Assembly: GCA_935421135.1 (NCBI GenBank)
Contig: OW285196.1
Location: 4,445,001-4,509,000, forward strand
Direction: 5' to 3'
Source: Bugulina stolonifera
Taxonomy: Eukaryota > Bryozoa > Gymnolaemata > Cheilostomatida > Bugulidae
DNA length: 64,000 bases
Below, piece by piece: positions 48,101-57,700 of this stretch. The notes below the pieces were generated by a model. It was given only the letters and a program-made list of their open reading frames with translations. It searched no databases and was not told the origin of the DNA. Each line of letters opens with the position of its first letter. Positions within the stretch are counted from its first letter, which is position 1. A program made the position numbers and the translations under genes.

Positions 48101-49311
48101 GAGTGTAGACTATCTATACAAATGTGTACAATATCTGTAGCCAAAGGCTAAGTGCTTGTATTATATATAACAGTAATAGAGAGTCATTTAGCTGGTGTCT
48201 CGTTACACTAACTTGTATAGTTATAGACAATGCTCTCTTTAACATTGAATGCATTGAACTCTCTAATGTTACCTTGATCTGTCAGCAGATAAGATTTATC
48301 ACTTTGTTTTTGCAAAAAATAATTCTATACTATGTTTAATTGGTTATATAATATTTGTGCACAGCTCTGTAAACAAAAGTCTTTAATGAAATTAGTGCTG
48401 TACTACCTCTAAGAACTGCTATTTTTGTCCATCAATACAGTACTACCTCGAATAAACTGTTGTATAACAATCGTCGTACTGCAATAACAGATCTACTTTT
48501 CCTCTGGTTGTAAGATATAGCTGTACTGATACGTAGTGCATGACGTACTGTGTATTTACAGTCAACTCCTCCGTAACTGTGTGTCCATGTATAACTGTGT
48601 GTTTTTCATAATTACAGTCAACTCCTTACCTTCAATTAAACTACGGACTACCCATAGAATGCAAGCAAGCACGCTCAAGGATCTTATCAAACTCGGTGCT
48701 GGTAACATCAAGAAAAAGAAAGGCAAAAAGAAAAAGGTAGGAACTAAGGCCAGGCCTTCCATCTGCACTTTTGCTCTTTATTTCAGATAGTAGACCAGCT
48801 TAGATGAAGTATAGCCCTATACATGTTATGCAGCAGCACATTTTACCTACATGCCATATTTGTGGGGTGCAGTTTTAACTTAAATACTCAGCCTGAGCCA
48901 ATTAAGTTTATTTTAATTACACGACACAGTACACTCTTACAAAATTGGGCAGTTCAAGATATCTGATCTGAATAATTTTGTGTGGGTAATCTTTCAATGA
49001 ATTTCGTAAAATGGTTTCATTCAGAAAGAAATAGATTGTCACTCAGGCCTAAGATTCATATTAACTGGCTAACGTTAGTTTGTTTTATGGCTTGGTGAGG
49101 GCATGGATGGGTGATTGAGAGTGTATTACGATTCATCAAACACATTCCGTTGGTATATTATTAGGTTTCCTTTCCAAAGGTGAATAGTTTTTATTTTTCT
49201 TTACGTTAATTCCTATGTATTGAAGGATGAGTTAGTCTTCTATCATTCATAATTTGTTAGTAAAGTAAAATGAAAAGTCACACGAAATAAAAATGTTTAA
49301 TTTTTCAGTAA
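42184..49311 (+). CDS. Leucine-rich-repeat protein with lysine-rich segments (10 exons)
   Basis: Exons: 42184-42269, 42913-43174, 44987-45129, 45625-45765, 46039-46190, 46697-46792, 47228-47375, 47619-47725, 48618-48736, 49309-49311. Phases agree at all nine junctions and give 418 aa; the last exon supplies only the stop codon. The N-terminus is MPPKKKDKGKKKK. A helical region (AYEMLCHQENCLPVPYV) follows. RI-type LRRs include LINLCLDYNEFGDGGCKHL, LLSLSINYCGIT, DVYLDGNSLGCSGAEQI, VHKLHLADNGIDG and LQEIDLEDNLIGDIGG. Between LRRs lie an Ala/Glu helix (AAKLAAEEAARVAEE), a Pro/Lys linker and a KKKKGKKKK tail. The architecture resembles ciliary/flagellar LRR proteins of the LRRC34/LRRC74/TCTE1 type, but I cannot assign an orthologue. 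A hAT-like element sits in intron 2. Confidence 0.85.
43604..44855. mobile_element. Non-autonomous hAT-type DNA transposon
   Basis: 14-bp terminal inverted repeats (CAGGGATGCCCAAA and TTTGGGCATCCCTG) bound a 1,252-bp segment. Flanking 8-bp sequences ATGTATAT (43596-43603) and GTGTATAT (44856-44863) match at 7 of 8 positions. The CAGGG start and 8-bp duplication are diagnostic of the hAT superfamily. 'GTGTCCCTT'-type words recur just inside both ends. No transposase-like ORF is seen, only short frames. It lies in intron 2 of the LRR gene. Confidence 0.85.
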
Positions 49312-51232
49312 TGTGGAGATGGACCACAGACTAAACAACTTCAATCTCTTCTGCAGCAGCAACATCTAGTTTACAACATATACACATTGAATGACATCAC
49401 ATACACATTGAATGACGTCACATGCAAATCTGATGACATCACAATCATGCGTGTTGAATGACATCATATGCAATTTTAATAACATCAGAGCCATACACAC
49501 TGAATTACGTCGCACAAAAAGGCTGTCAAGATAGGCATGCTGACATTGCTGTAGTTCTCAGCCATGCAGTTTTTCAATTGTACCAATGTGATATCAATAC
49601 TACATAGTGTATAATACATCTTGAGTTATCATGTAGTATGGCAATATTAATGCTGTATTACAATCTATAAAATTTACTGTGATAGTCAAATATATTTTTC
49701 ATGTTTTATTTTTAATCCGTCCCCTTCTACAAAAGATATTATATTTATCTTCCAACAAGATAATTTATGTAAATTTATTTATATTTATTTTTATTAGTTC
49801 CTTTTTCTTTCTGATCTCTATTTGACATGAGTAGCATACACTATGTTTATAATGTGTGTATGTGTATATAGCCTAATTTTAAATGAAAGTTTGGAATGTA
49901 AGATAAAATATAAAACTAAATAAATATTAAATAATTGTTACCAAGTCTCCATATACTATTTATTTCTTTTTCTTCATGGCATAGTTTCACACAAAGTTAA
50001 TTTCTCTCATTTTCTGTCAGATAGTGGTGCACCAGTCATTGTTAATTTTTATCATTCTGTTAGAAAACCCCCAAACTTCTCAAGATAAAATTGTAGTTTT
50101 TGAGCACACTACTCCATATGCATGCGGAATTGTTGAAAATAAATTAAATTAGCGGTTTGAAAACCACAGAAAGTATTTAAAAGTTTTATTGTACTCTTAT
50201 TATTGCCACAACAGAAATTATACATGTAGAGAAAAGACCTGCACGTTGCCACCAAATCCTTATGCTTTAACTTCTTCTCCTCATAGCGTTGTGTGATTGG
50301 GTGAATACTCCACTTGGGTTCTCGATCAGAGAATTATACTCGAGATAAATAAGAGACAGTTATTGCACTTACATCTATCACTGTTGGTTGACTTACTTCT
50401 GTGCATTGTGGTTAACTAGATGTAAGTATACGAAAGATTTTGAAAAGATTGTTGATTTTTGAGATGATGTGATTAGCTACAGGATAGTTAGCAAACAAAA
50501 CACCATTTCCTGTGAAAACCATTCATTTCTGCCACAATCACAATGAAAATCAATAGTTCTACGAAAATTGGACCAACTGGGAAGCTAACTTTTAACCTCT
50601 GTGGTCATGTCCCAATCATGTCAGCCAGCCTGCATTATGGAGACCTTTGTGTCTTAGCCTAGGTTCCTAGCTGATATAAAGTATCAGATCCCATGAATTC
50701 TCTAGTGGAAGCAAAGGCCACTAAATTATCTTTATGCCGTGGGCTAAAGGTCAGCAAAAATTATAACTGTTACATAACAGCTCATTAACCAATTAGCAAC
50801 AGCTCATCATCATTAGGTAATTGCATTGTTTACTACAAAATACTAACTAGATATAGTAGACTTAGATCTTAGTAGATGTCTAGTAACCAGTAGGGGTCTA
50901 AAATGATTGTTATAAGTAGCACCCGCCTTCACTATTTCCAGACTTCGGTGAAAGTCTTCAACCTAATTTTAAGCATCACCTCAAAGCAACCTAAATAATA
51001 TATAAAATAAAATATTTGCGGAAGTTGAAAACTTTATATAACCACTTCAGTACTATATACAGTATAGTTTCATCTCATGTACAGTAGAGCGTATCTGTGC
51101 AGCATGTAGAGAATTAGTACCAGTGATTTTTAGTCATTCAGAAAAATGATTATATATTTGAGATAACTATGTAACACAAAATATTACACCATACAATCTA
51201 CAATTATATTAGCCAACTGAATATTGCTTTAT
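49312..51232. other. 3' flank of the LRR gene and intergenic DNA, no supported gene
   Basis: The AT-rich sequence contains several AATAAA-type signals near 49905-49930, the likely 3' end of the LRR transcript. Repeats of the form 'CACATTGAATGAC(A/G)TCACA' occur between 49380 and 49510. Nothing coding is seen up to the Polinton insertion at 51239. Confidence 0.6.
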
Positions 51233-51238
51233 GATAAG

Positions 51239-51787
51239 AGTAGTATAGTCAGTGCAGATCTACACAGACACCCGGCCCTTTCCGCGTCGTATTAGCCCTA
51301 GATTCAAAAACTCCCCGGGCGGACGACCACCCCACCCGTCCTCTCGCCCCTCCTCTCCCCTAAACCTCACTCTATGTGCAAAGCCCTAGAACCTACTCCC
51401 CCATCGCGGGTGGGGTTTCAAAAACCTCATCGGCTGTTCCGCGGAACCCAGTCTAAAGAGCAAACCCCTCGCCCCATCCCACGGCTCGAGCGAGGGGGCG
51501 CGCATACGCGCGCGCCCCCCCCCCCCCCCCGCCCCGCGAACCCCACCCGTCCTCCCTCCACCCGTCCCCGCCCCTCCCCACCCCTCCCCACCCCAAACCC
51601 CTCCGCCTCGCCCTCCGCCTCGCGGCGGTTCTCGTTCGCGAGTCCAGCCGTGGCCCCACGCCGCCCTCCCCCCGCCCATCCCCTGCCCCTCCCCCGCCCT
51701 CCCGCCCCAACGACCCGTCGCGACCCTCGCGGGCGGACCGTCGGCTGGAGTAGGGTGAAGCGAAGGAAAATACGGGTTAGAGTAATG
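51239..51787. repeat. Left terminal inverted repeat of the Polinton-like element
   Basis: 549 bp, ending inward at 'GGTTAGAGTAATG'. It is very C-rich on this strand, with a long C-run near 51515-51532 and a CG-rich core. It pairs with 60193-60705. The 36-bp length difference comes from indels in low-complexity C/CT tracts, for example an extra CCTCGCCCTCCG-type segment near 51605. Confidence 0.93.
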
Positions 51788-51812
51788 GTGTGTGATGTAT
51801 TCTAGAATAGAT

Positions 51813-52205
51813 GATATACGACTATGAAAATATGAGTCAGGGTAATGATACACGAGTTTGTTTTAATTTTCAATGCGTTTGAGAGTAATAATATAAAATC
51901 AATCGATAAAAAACTTGATATGTGACTACGAAAAATATGAGTAAGGGTAATGATACGCGAGTTTGTTTTAATTTTCAATACGTTTGAGAGTAATAATATA
52001 AAATCAAGCGATAAAAAACTTGATATACGACTATGAAAAATATGAGTAAGGGTAATGATACACGAGTTTGTTTTAATTTTCAATACGTTTGAGAGTAATA
52101 ATATAAAATCAATCGATAAAAACCGATATACGACTATGAAAAATATGAGTAAGGCTAACGATACACGAGTTTGAGAGTAATAATATAAAATCAATTGATA
52201 AGTAG
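51813..52205. repeat. Subterminal ~104-bp tandem repeats
   Basis: Three full copies and a truncated fourth start at the word GATATACGAC or a close variant (about 51813, 51917, 52022, 52125). Each contains 'AATATGAGTAAGGGTAATGA', 'ACACGAGTTTG' and 'GAGAGTAATAATATAAAATC'. They lie between the left terminal repeat and the 3' end of the minus-strand gene and are AT-rich, unlike the terminal repeat. Similar words are absent from the right end. Possible transcription terminator or protein-binding array (inference). Confidence 0.9.
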
Positions 52206-52239
52206 ACACGAATGAGTGTGAATGACAAAAGTTTTTGCC

Positions 52240-53554
52240 TCAAAACTGTGCAGTGGCGGGGAGGAGACGCTCGCCGAGGATGGAGTCTAGAATGGCACAA
52301 TCGTAGAATGTTCTCCCGCTCTTGGAAGTCTTCTGTCCCTTGTACACCATCACGGAGGGGAGGAGCTCTTTCATCGAAACTGCCAGACGTCCCGGAAGGA
52401 AGACTTCTCCCTTTTTTTCTTCGTTTCCAATCCGGCACTCGTAGGTGGCAATGGAGTTGCTCGCATTATCACCATCACCGCATCTTGGGACGTATGTGGG
52501 TCGGAGCGCGGTCACCACCAGCACAGAACCAACGGGGAAAGAAGATAGCGTTTGCACTCGAAAAAATTCTTCCAACTGGGCCAAGGTCTTCTTTCTCAAG
52601 TCACCGGCCAGCTTTTTCATGGCTGCTCCTGGCAGGGAGCACACGCTCTCGATACGGTTGAATGTGTTTTGTCCTTTAGCGGTCTCCTGCTGTCCCAAGT
52701 ACACCATGATCCTAGGTGGAAGGGTAAGGTCCTTTAGCTCCTCTTCTTTGACATCCGCTAGCTTGGGCATGGCGTGACGAATGTTGGTGTGAAAGCTGAT
52801 GCAATGTCTCATCCCCTTGTCATCCACATAGCTTGCCCTGGCTAAGAATGCTTTTCCGAATGCCGTTTCAACCACCGAACCTCCACTCACTTCTAGCACA
52901 GTTCCTGGCTCTAGCTCCGACAGCTTCACCGTTGTCTGCAGAGAGCTCCTCTTCTCCGCTCCCATGCTCCTACAATAATGAAAGTGGTGTATATAGATCC
53001 GACAAAGTGGTTAAACGGGAGAAAGAGAGTACGGTAATTTATAGATATACGAATAGGGCTACTTACATTAGGGTTGCCGCCACTGCACGAGCTTTCTCCA
53101 GGCTTAGTCCCCCGCTCATTTTCTTCCCCTTGCAAGGGGACTTGGTAGCTTTTTTTCCCTTCGTCGTCTCACCACCATCCATTTCTTCCGTAGCCGTATC
53201 GGCTCCGTGGCCATCATCATCATCATCTGATATTACAATCACCTGGGGTTTCTTTTTTTTCTTAGCACAGATTTCATCTCCTTTTGGGTTCTTCCTCTTC
53301 TTGGTTGTTGTGGTCTCGCCCCTATCCGAGGCCCGCTCCGGGGAGGACGGAGAGTCCGCCATGTTAGAAAGATCCTTTCGGGCAAGACTCCCCACTCCTA
53401 TTATTTTCCCCTTCTTCCGTGCCTCTTTTAACGCATCCACCTCTTCTTTCCTCTTCTGACTGCACTCTTCTTCTTCAATAATTCCATCCATTTGTGAGTC
53501 CGTTAAGCCCGCAAATAACTCTTCTTGGTTTTGGACTATGTTGTCAGTATCCAT
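52240..53554 (-). CDS. Polinton-borne protein with a duplicated, possibly OB-like domain (2 exons)
   Basis: Exon 1 is 53554-53067 and exon 2 is 52969-52240, joined by a GT-AG intron of 97 bp with the frame kept, giving 405 aa. The N-terminal ~160 aa are charged and probably disordered: acidic start (MDTDNIVQNQEELF), then Lys/Arg clusters (KKRKNPKGDE, KKKKKPQ) around an acidic run (SDDDDDG). The C-terminal ~240 aa hold two related units. One starts LSELEPGTVLEVSG and ends MVYLGQQETAKGQNTF. The other starts LSSFPVGSVLVVTALRP and ends MVYKGQKTSKSGRTF. The beta-rich, tandem layout recalls OB-fold single-strand DNA-binding proteins, but this is inference. It could also be a replication cofactor or terminal protein. 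It diverges from the polymerase gene, with a TATA-like box at 53637-53643. Confidence 0.75.
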
Positions 53555-53636
53555 TGATAATGTACTATTGTAGTAGTGTAGCTGTACAGTAGTGATGTGC
53601 TGAACTTTGAATGCTGAGACTGTGATCCCACTCTCC

Positions 53637-53643
53637 CTTTATA
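53637..53643 (-). promoter_or_regulatory. TATA-like box of the minus-strand Polinton gene
   Basis: TATAAAG on the minus strand, about 85 bases upstream of the start codon at 53554 and about 50 bases from the edge of the central palindromic array. It mirrors the box at 54331 on the other side. Confidence 0.55.
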
Positions 53644-53691
53644 CATCTGCTCATTTCTTGACTCCTCCCTTTTTTTATCCAATCCCAATGT

Positions 53692-54285
53692 GACCCGATG
53701 CACCCCGATGTGAATCCGAAGCCTCCCTATGCACCCCGATGTGAATCCGAAGCCTCCCGATGTGAATCCGAAGCCTCCCGATGCATCCCGATGTGAATCC
53801 GAAACCTCCCGATGCACCCCGATGTGAATCCGAAGCCTCCCGATGCACCCCGATGTGAATCCGAAGCCTCCCGATGCATCCCGATGTGAATCCGAAGCCT
53901 CCCGATGTGAATCCGAAGCCTCCCGATGCATCCCGATGTGAATCCGAAACCTCCCGATGCACCCCGATGTGAATCCGAAGCCTCCCGATGCACCCCGATG
54001 TGAATCCGAAGCCTCCCGATGCATCCCGATGTGAATCCGAAGCTTCCCGATGCATCCCGATGTGATTCCGAAGCTTCGGAATCACATCGGGATGCATCGG
54101 GAAGCTTCGGATTCACATCGGGATGCATCGGGAGGCTTCGGATTCACATCGGGGTGCATCGGGAGGCTTCGGATTCACATCGGGAGGCTTCGGATTCACA
54201 TCGGGGTGCATCGGGAGGCTTCGGATTCACATCGGGAGGCTTCGGATTCACATCGGGAGGCTTCGGATTCACATCGGGGTGGTAT
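53692..54285. repeat. Central inverted array of 21/31-bp repeats with a ~222-bp perfect palindrome
   Basis: Units of 31 bp (GATGCA(T/C)CCC plus GATGTGAATCCGAAGCCTCCC) and 21 bp (the second part alone) run in one orientation from 53692 to 54073. They run in the opposite orientation from 54074 to 54285. The centre is AAGCTT at 54071-54076. Pairing around it is perfect for about 111 bp per arm (roughly 53963-54184) and continues imperfectly farther out. Open frames through it are repeat translations (for example HREASDSHR), not genes. It sits exactly between two divergent promoters. Confidence 0.95.
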
Positions 54286-54330
54286 TGCCAAGGGTGGGGA
54301 AATGGTTAGACTCCGCCCACTGAATACTAC

Positions 54331-54338
54331 TATTTAAG
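54331..54338 (+). promoter_or_regulatory. TATA-like box of the Polinton polymerase gene
   Basis: TATTTAAG lies about 45 bases outside the palindromic array, with a pyrimidine-rich stretch (TTTCTCACTC) about 20 bases downstream that could hold the transcription start. The minus-strand gene has a mirror-image arrangement. Confidence 0.55.
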
Positions 54339-54394
54339 GTATGAGTTTCTCACTCTAGCAGTATGAACAATCAGCCTCTAGTCAACAGAGTGAG

Positions 54395-54738
54395 AGTAAA
54401 CAGAGACAGCTACCTACTAGTCAGCGCCTGATCAGAGATGTCAACAAGTACAACATAAGGTTAGTGCTAAATAGGGTAATCGGCAGCAATTGTGAAGTGT
54501 CTATTGTATATAACGCTATTGAGCCAAAAACAAAAAAAATTAACTTACACCCTACTACTATATATTTTTTATAGGGAGACTAAACAGAGACACTTACCTA
54601 CTAGTCAGCACCTGATCAGAGATGTCAACAAGTAAAAAAGGTTAGTGCTAAATGAGGTAGTTGGTAACAATTGTGGATTGCTAATAGTAGTATGAGGTAA
54701 AAGAATAACTTACACCCTACTATTTTGTATTTTTATAG
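54395..54738 (+). repeat. Duplicated leader-exon/intron unit before the polymerase ORF
   Basis: Two direct copies (about 54395-54576 and 54577-54738) each contain 'CTACTAGTCAGC', 'CTGATCAGAGATGTCAACAA', 'AGGTTAGTGCTAAAT' and 'AACTTACACCCTACTA', and each ends in a TTTTTATAG splice acceptor. Each copy is thus exon-donor-intron-acceptor. The frame of the first copy can splice into the polymerase ORF (phase 2 at 54739) but lacks an in-frame ATG. The true start is unresolved. Confidence 0.7.
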
Positions 54739-57700
54739 GGGGGAGAGCTCTCGTCAGGCCGAGCACACTTGTCAACTATGCGGTCTGGTTCTCAAAACAG
54801 CGTTTTCTCTAGACAGGCACACGAAGAGAATGCATGCACAGGCTCACCCACACAAGTGCCCGGTTTGTGGCGGATGTTTTGATGGGAGAAGAAAGCTAGG
54901 TCATCACATGAGACGATTTCATAGCGAGGCCAAGGCGGAAAAAGATGAGGGGGATGCAGAGAAGTTTGATGATGTTTTCTGGTCCAAACCTCCAACAGCT
55001 GAAGAGGGGGATGAGATGGGGGTGCTACTAGCCCGCTATTGGAGTTCGATCAGGTCCACAATACACTCTCGTCCTGTAGAAGACATTCTCAACGTTCGAG
55101 TGTGGAGAGGGGAATGTGAAGATGAAGGAGATGAAGAAGTGTGGACTAAATTGAGAGCGATGTGGAAGAGAGTACCTTGTACTGTGAAGATTAACTGTAG
55201 CGCTGGAGTCATCCTTGAGCATAAGACCAGTGGAGAGTTGCGCTACTTTCACTCATCAAGCAACAATGCCGCGTTCTTCCCCAAGCCAAGACTGATCAGA
55301 GCAGAGAATGAGATGAGAGAGTTTTGCGAATCTGTGCAGGAGCTCGACTTGAGAGAGAGGTCAGCACAAAGGAGACTGAACACCGCTTGGGTTTTACGTC
55401 ACATTGCAAATTTGACATTCTACATCTATAAACTCCTAGAGATTGGCAAGGTGGGTGGTGTAGTGAGCAAACTCCCAGACTACATACTTAACAACCGACA
55501 CGTGATAGCACTAGATGTAGACTTTTGGGCCAGAGGAGGTGCCCGTCCCTACCCAGACAAATTGTGTTTCTTTAGATGTTTGGCCATGATGTATGACTGT
55601 AACTGTGACCCAAAGAAGGGATGTTGCTGTCATCGCCCCTCTCAGACCACAACACATCGCTTGTTTAAACAATACATGAGACAATCTAGATCTTCTTCCC
55701 CACCCTCATCAACTTTGTCAGACTTTCCCGGGGTGGGCGCGAGTGATCTGCTGGCCTTGGAAGATCATTTTGACATATCTATAATAGTCTTCTGCCTAAC
55801 TGATGAGGGGGTAGCTCCGATAGTTTGGTCATCTGGGGCACGAAACAAAGCCCGTAAACTCTTTGTCAACATGTACGAAAAACACTTCAGCTGGATAAAG
55901 AATGTTGATTCGTTTGCCAGATGTTTCACCTGCAAGTTGTGCGATGGCGCTTTCACACGTTTGTCCAGCCTACGGCGACATAAGTGCTCGCCAGAGGAAG
56001 CATCGGTGTTTGTTTTCCCTGGTGGAACGTTTGGACCCCCTCCAACCATATTCACAAAACTCAAGCGAGTGGCGGGAATAGAGGTGGTGAACCCCGACCT
56101 CTTATACTACCCCTACTATATCACCTATGATATTGAATGCTTCATGCCAAAAGACAACCTACAAACTAACACCTCCACAATGACTTTTAGTGCAAGACAC
56201 GAGTTACTGAGCATATCTGTATGTTCTAACGTCCCGGGGTTTGAGCAGGCCAAGTGCTTTGTGAGGAGTGTCGACAGCAAGGATGGAACGAAGTGCATTC
56301 GTCAATTCGTCCACTACATAGCAAAGATTGCTGACGTGGCAGGAGATTTGTTCGGAGAAAGATTCCGGGATGTACGCAAGCGACTCTCTACTTTCCTTGC
56401 GGATCGGGCGGATAGAGAAGAAGCCTTTGCTGACGAAAAGTTCTCTAACGTCTCGACTTACAGGGTGAAGTCCGGTCTCTCCGGATTAGAAAGAGAGTTA
56501 GAACAGCACATCTCCAGCGTTCCGGTGGTTGGTTTCAACTCACAAAAGTATGACCTAAATATACTAAAGGGACCTTTGCTTCGCTCTCTACAAGAGGAGG
56601 AGGGAGAAGATTTTGTCTTCATCGTTAAGCGTGTTAACAGTATGTCCTGCGTGGAGAGTAGACGTTTTAGGTTCCTTGACATATGCAACTTTATCGCACC
56701 GGGCTTCAACTACTCCAAATACTTGAAGGCATTTGGCGTGTCAGAGAGTAAGGGATTCTTTCCTTACGACTGGGTAGATTCCCTGAGAAGGTTGGATTAT
56801 TATGGACTCCCTCCCCGAGAGAGTTTTTCAACTCGCTGACTCAGCAAGAATTGAGCGAGCAAGATTATCACCACTGTCAGGTCGTGTGAGAAAGAGAGAA
56901 CATGGAAACGTTCAGGGATTTTCTCATCTGGTACAACAACCTCGATGTGGCCCCATTCATCGAGGCCATTGCACGTCAGAGCTCTATCTATCGACAAAAG
57001 GGTATTGACATGTTGAAATCCGCAATCTTGCTTCCAGGCTTGGCTATCAGATGGTTGTTTATGGAGGTGGAGGCCCGACCTTATGGCTACTCTCCTCCAC
57101 AAGCCGCTCTTCCGCTGCATAGGTTAATGTCTCTCCGAGACGAACTTTGCAACTCGCAACCCATATGTCTGTTCGATGAGGAGAGCAAAAGTCTGTACCA
57201 TACTCTTCGCGATAACCTCGTGGGAGGGCCAAGCATTATCTTTCACAGACATCATGAGGTTGGAGTGACCTCTATTCGAGAGAAGATGTATGGCACATCC
57301 GCAAAACCCTGTAGGTCCATTCTGGGAGTTGATGCCAACGCCCTCTACCTATACTGTATGATGGGGAATATGCCTACGGGTTATCCCAGGCGGAGGCTAG
57401 AGAGCCGAGGCTTTGCTCTAGAACCTATTAAAAAGTTCAGCAAAGTGGCGCATGGTTGGTTAGAGTTCCAATCGTGGAAGAGAGGAGAGGTCATCCTTCA
57501 CCAACAAAATGGAGGAGAAATGAGGATAGGCTGTCACAACCTACCAGTGGATGGTTATAGCGAACAGAGTCGGACGGTGTACCAATTCCACGGTTGCTAC
57601 TGGCATGGGCACGAGTGCGAGCTAGGAGGGAACGGAAAAGGTGTCAGAAACATGACGAATGAAGAGCTCCGGGTGGACACTGCAAGGAAAGAAGATTACA

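Noticed and set aside
51374..51853. Pro/Arg- and Gly-rich frames in the terminal inverted repeats (also 60100-60577)
   Set aside because: They arise from GC-rich low-complexity tracts, are mirrored in the other repeat and differ between copies by frame-breaking indels.
54019..54323. Possible integrase or capsid gene hidden near the centre of the Polinton
   Set aside because: I looked for HHCC zinc motif, DDE spacing, Walker A and jelly-roll-like hydrophobic patterns on both strands and saw none; the region is repeat DNA.
53536..54337. His/Arg/Glu/Ala/Ser repeat frames across the palindromic array, on both strands
   Set aside because: The units are 21 and 31 bp. The 31-bp unit changes frame at each step, and identical peptides on both strands follow from the palindrome.
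56826..56917. An intron explaining the break in the polymerase frame
   Set aside because: The sequence between the shift and the TGA still encodes family-typical residues in the downstream frame, and no good donor is present. Mutation or assembly error explains it better.
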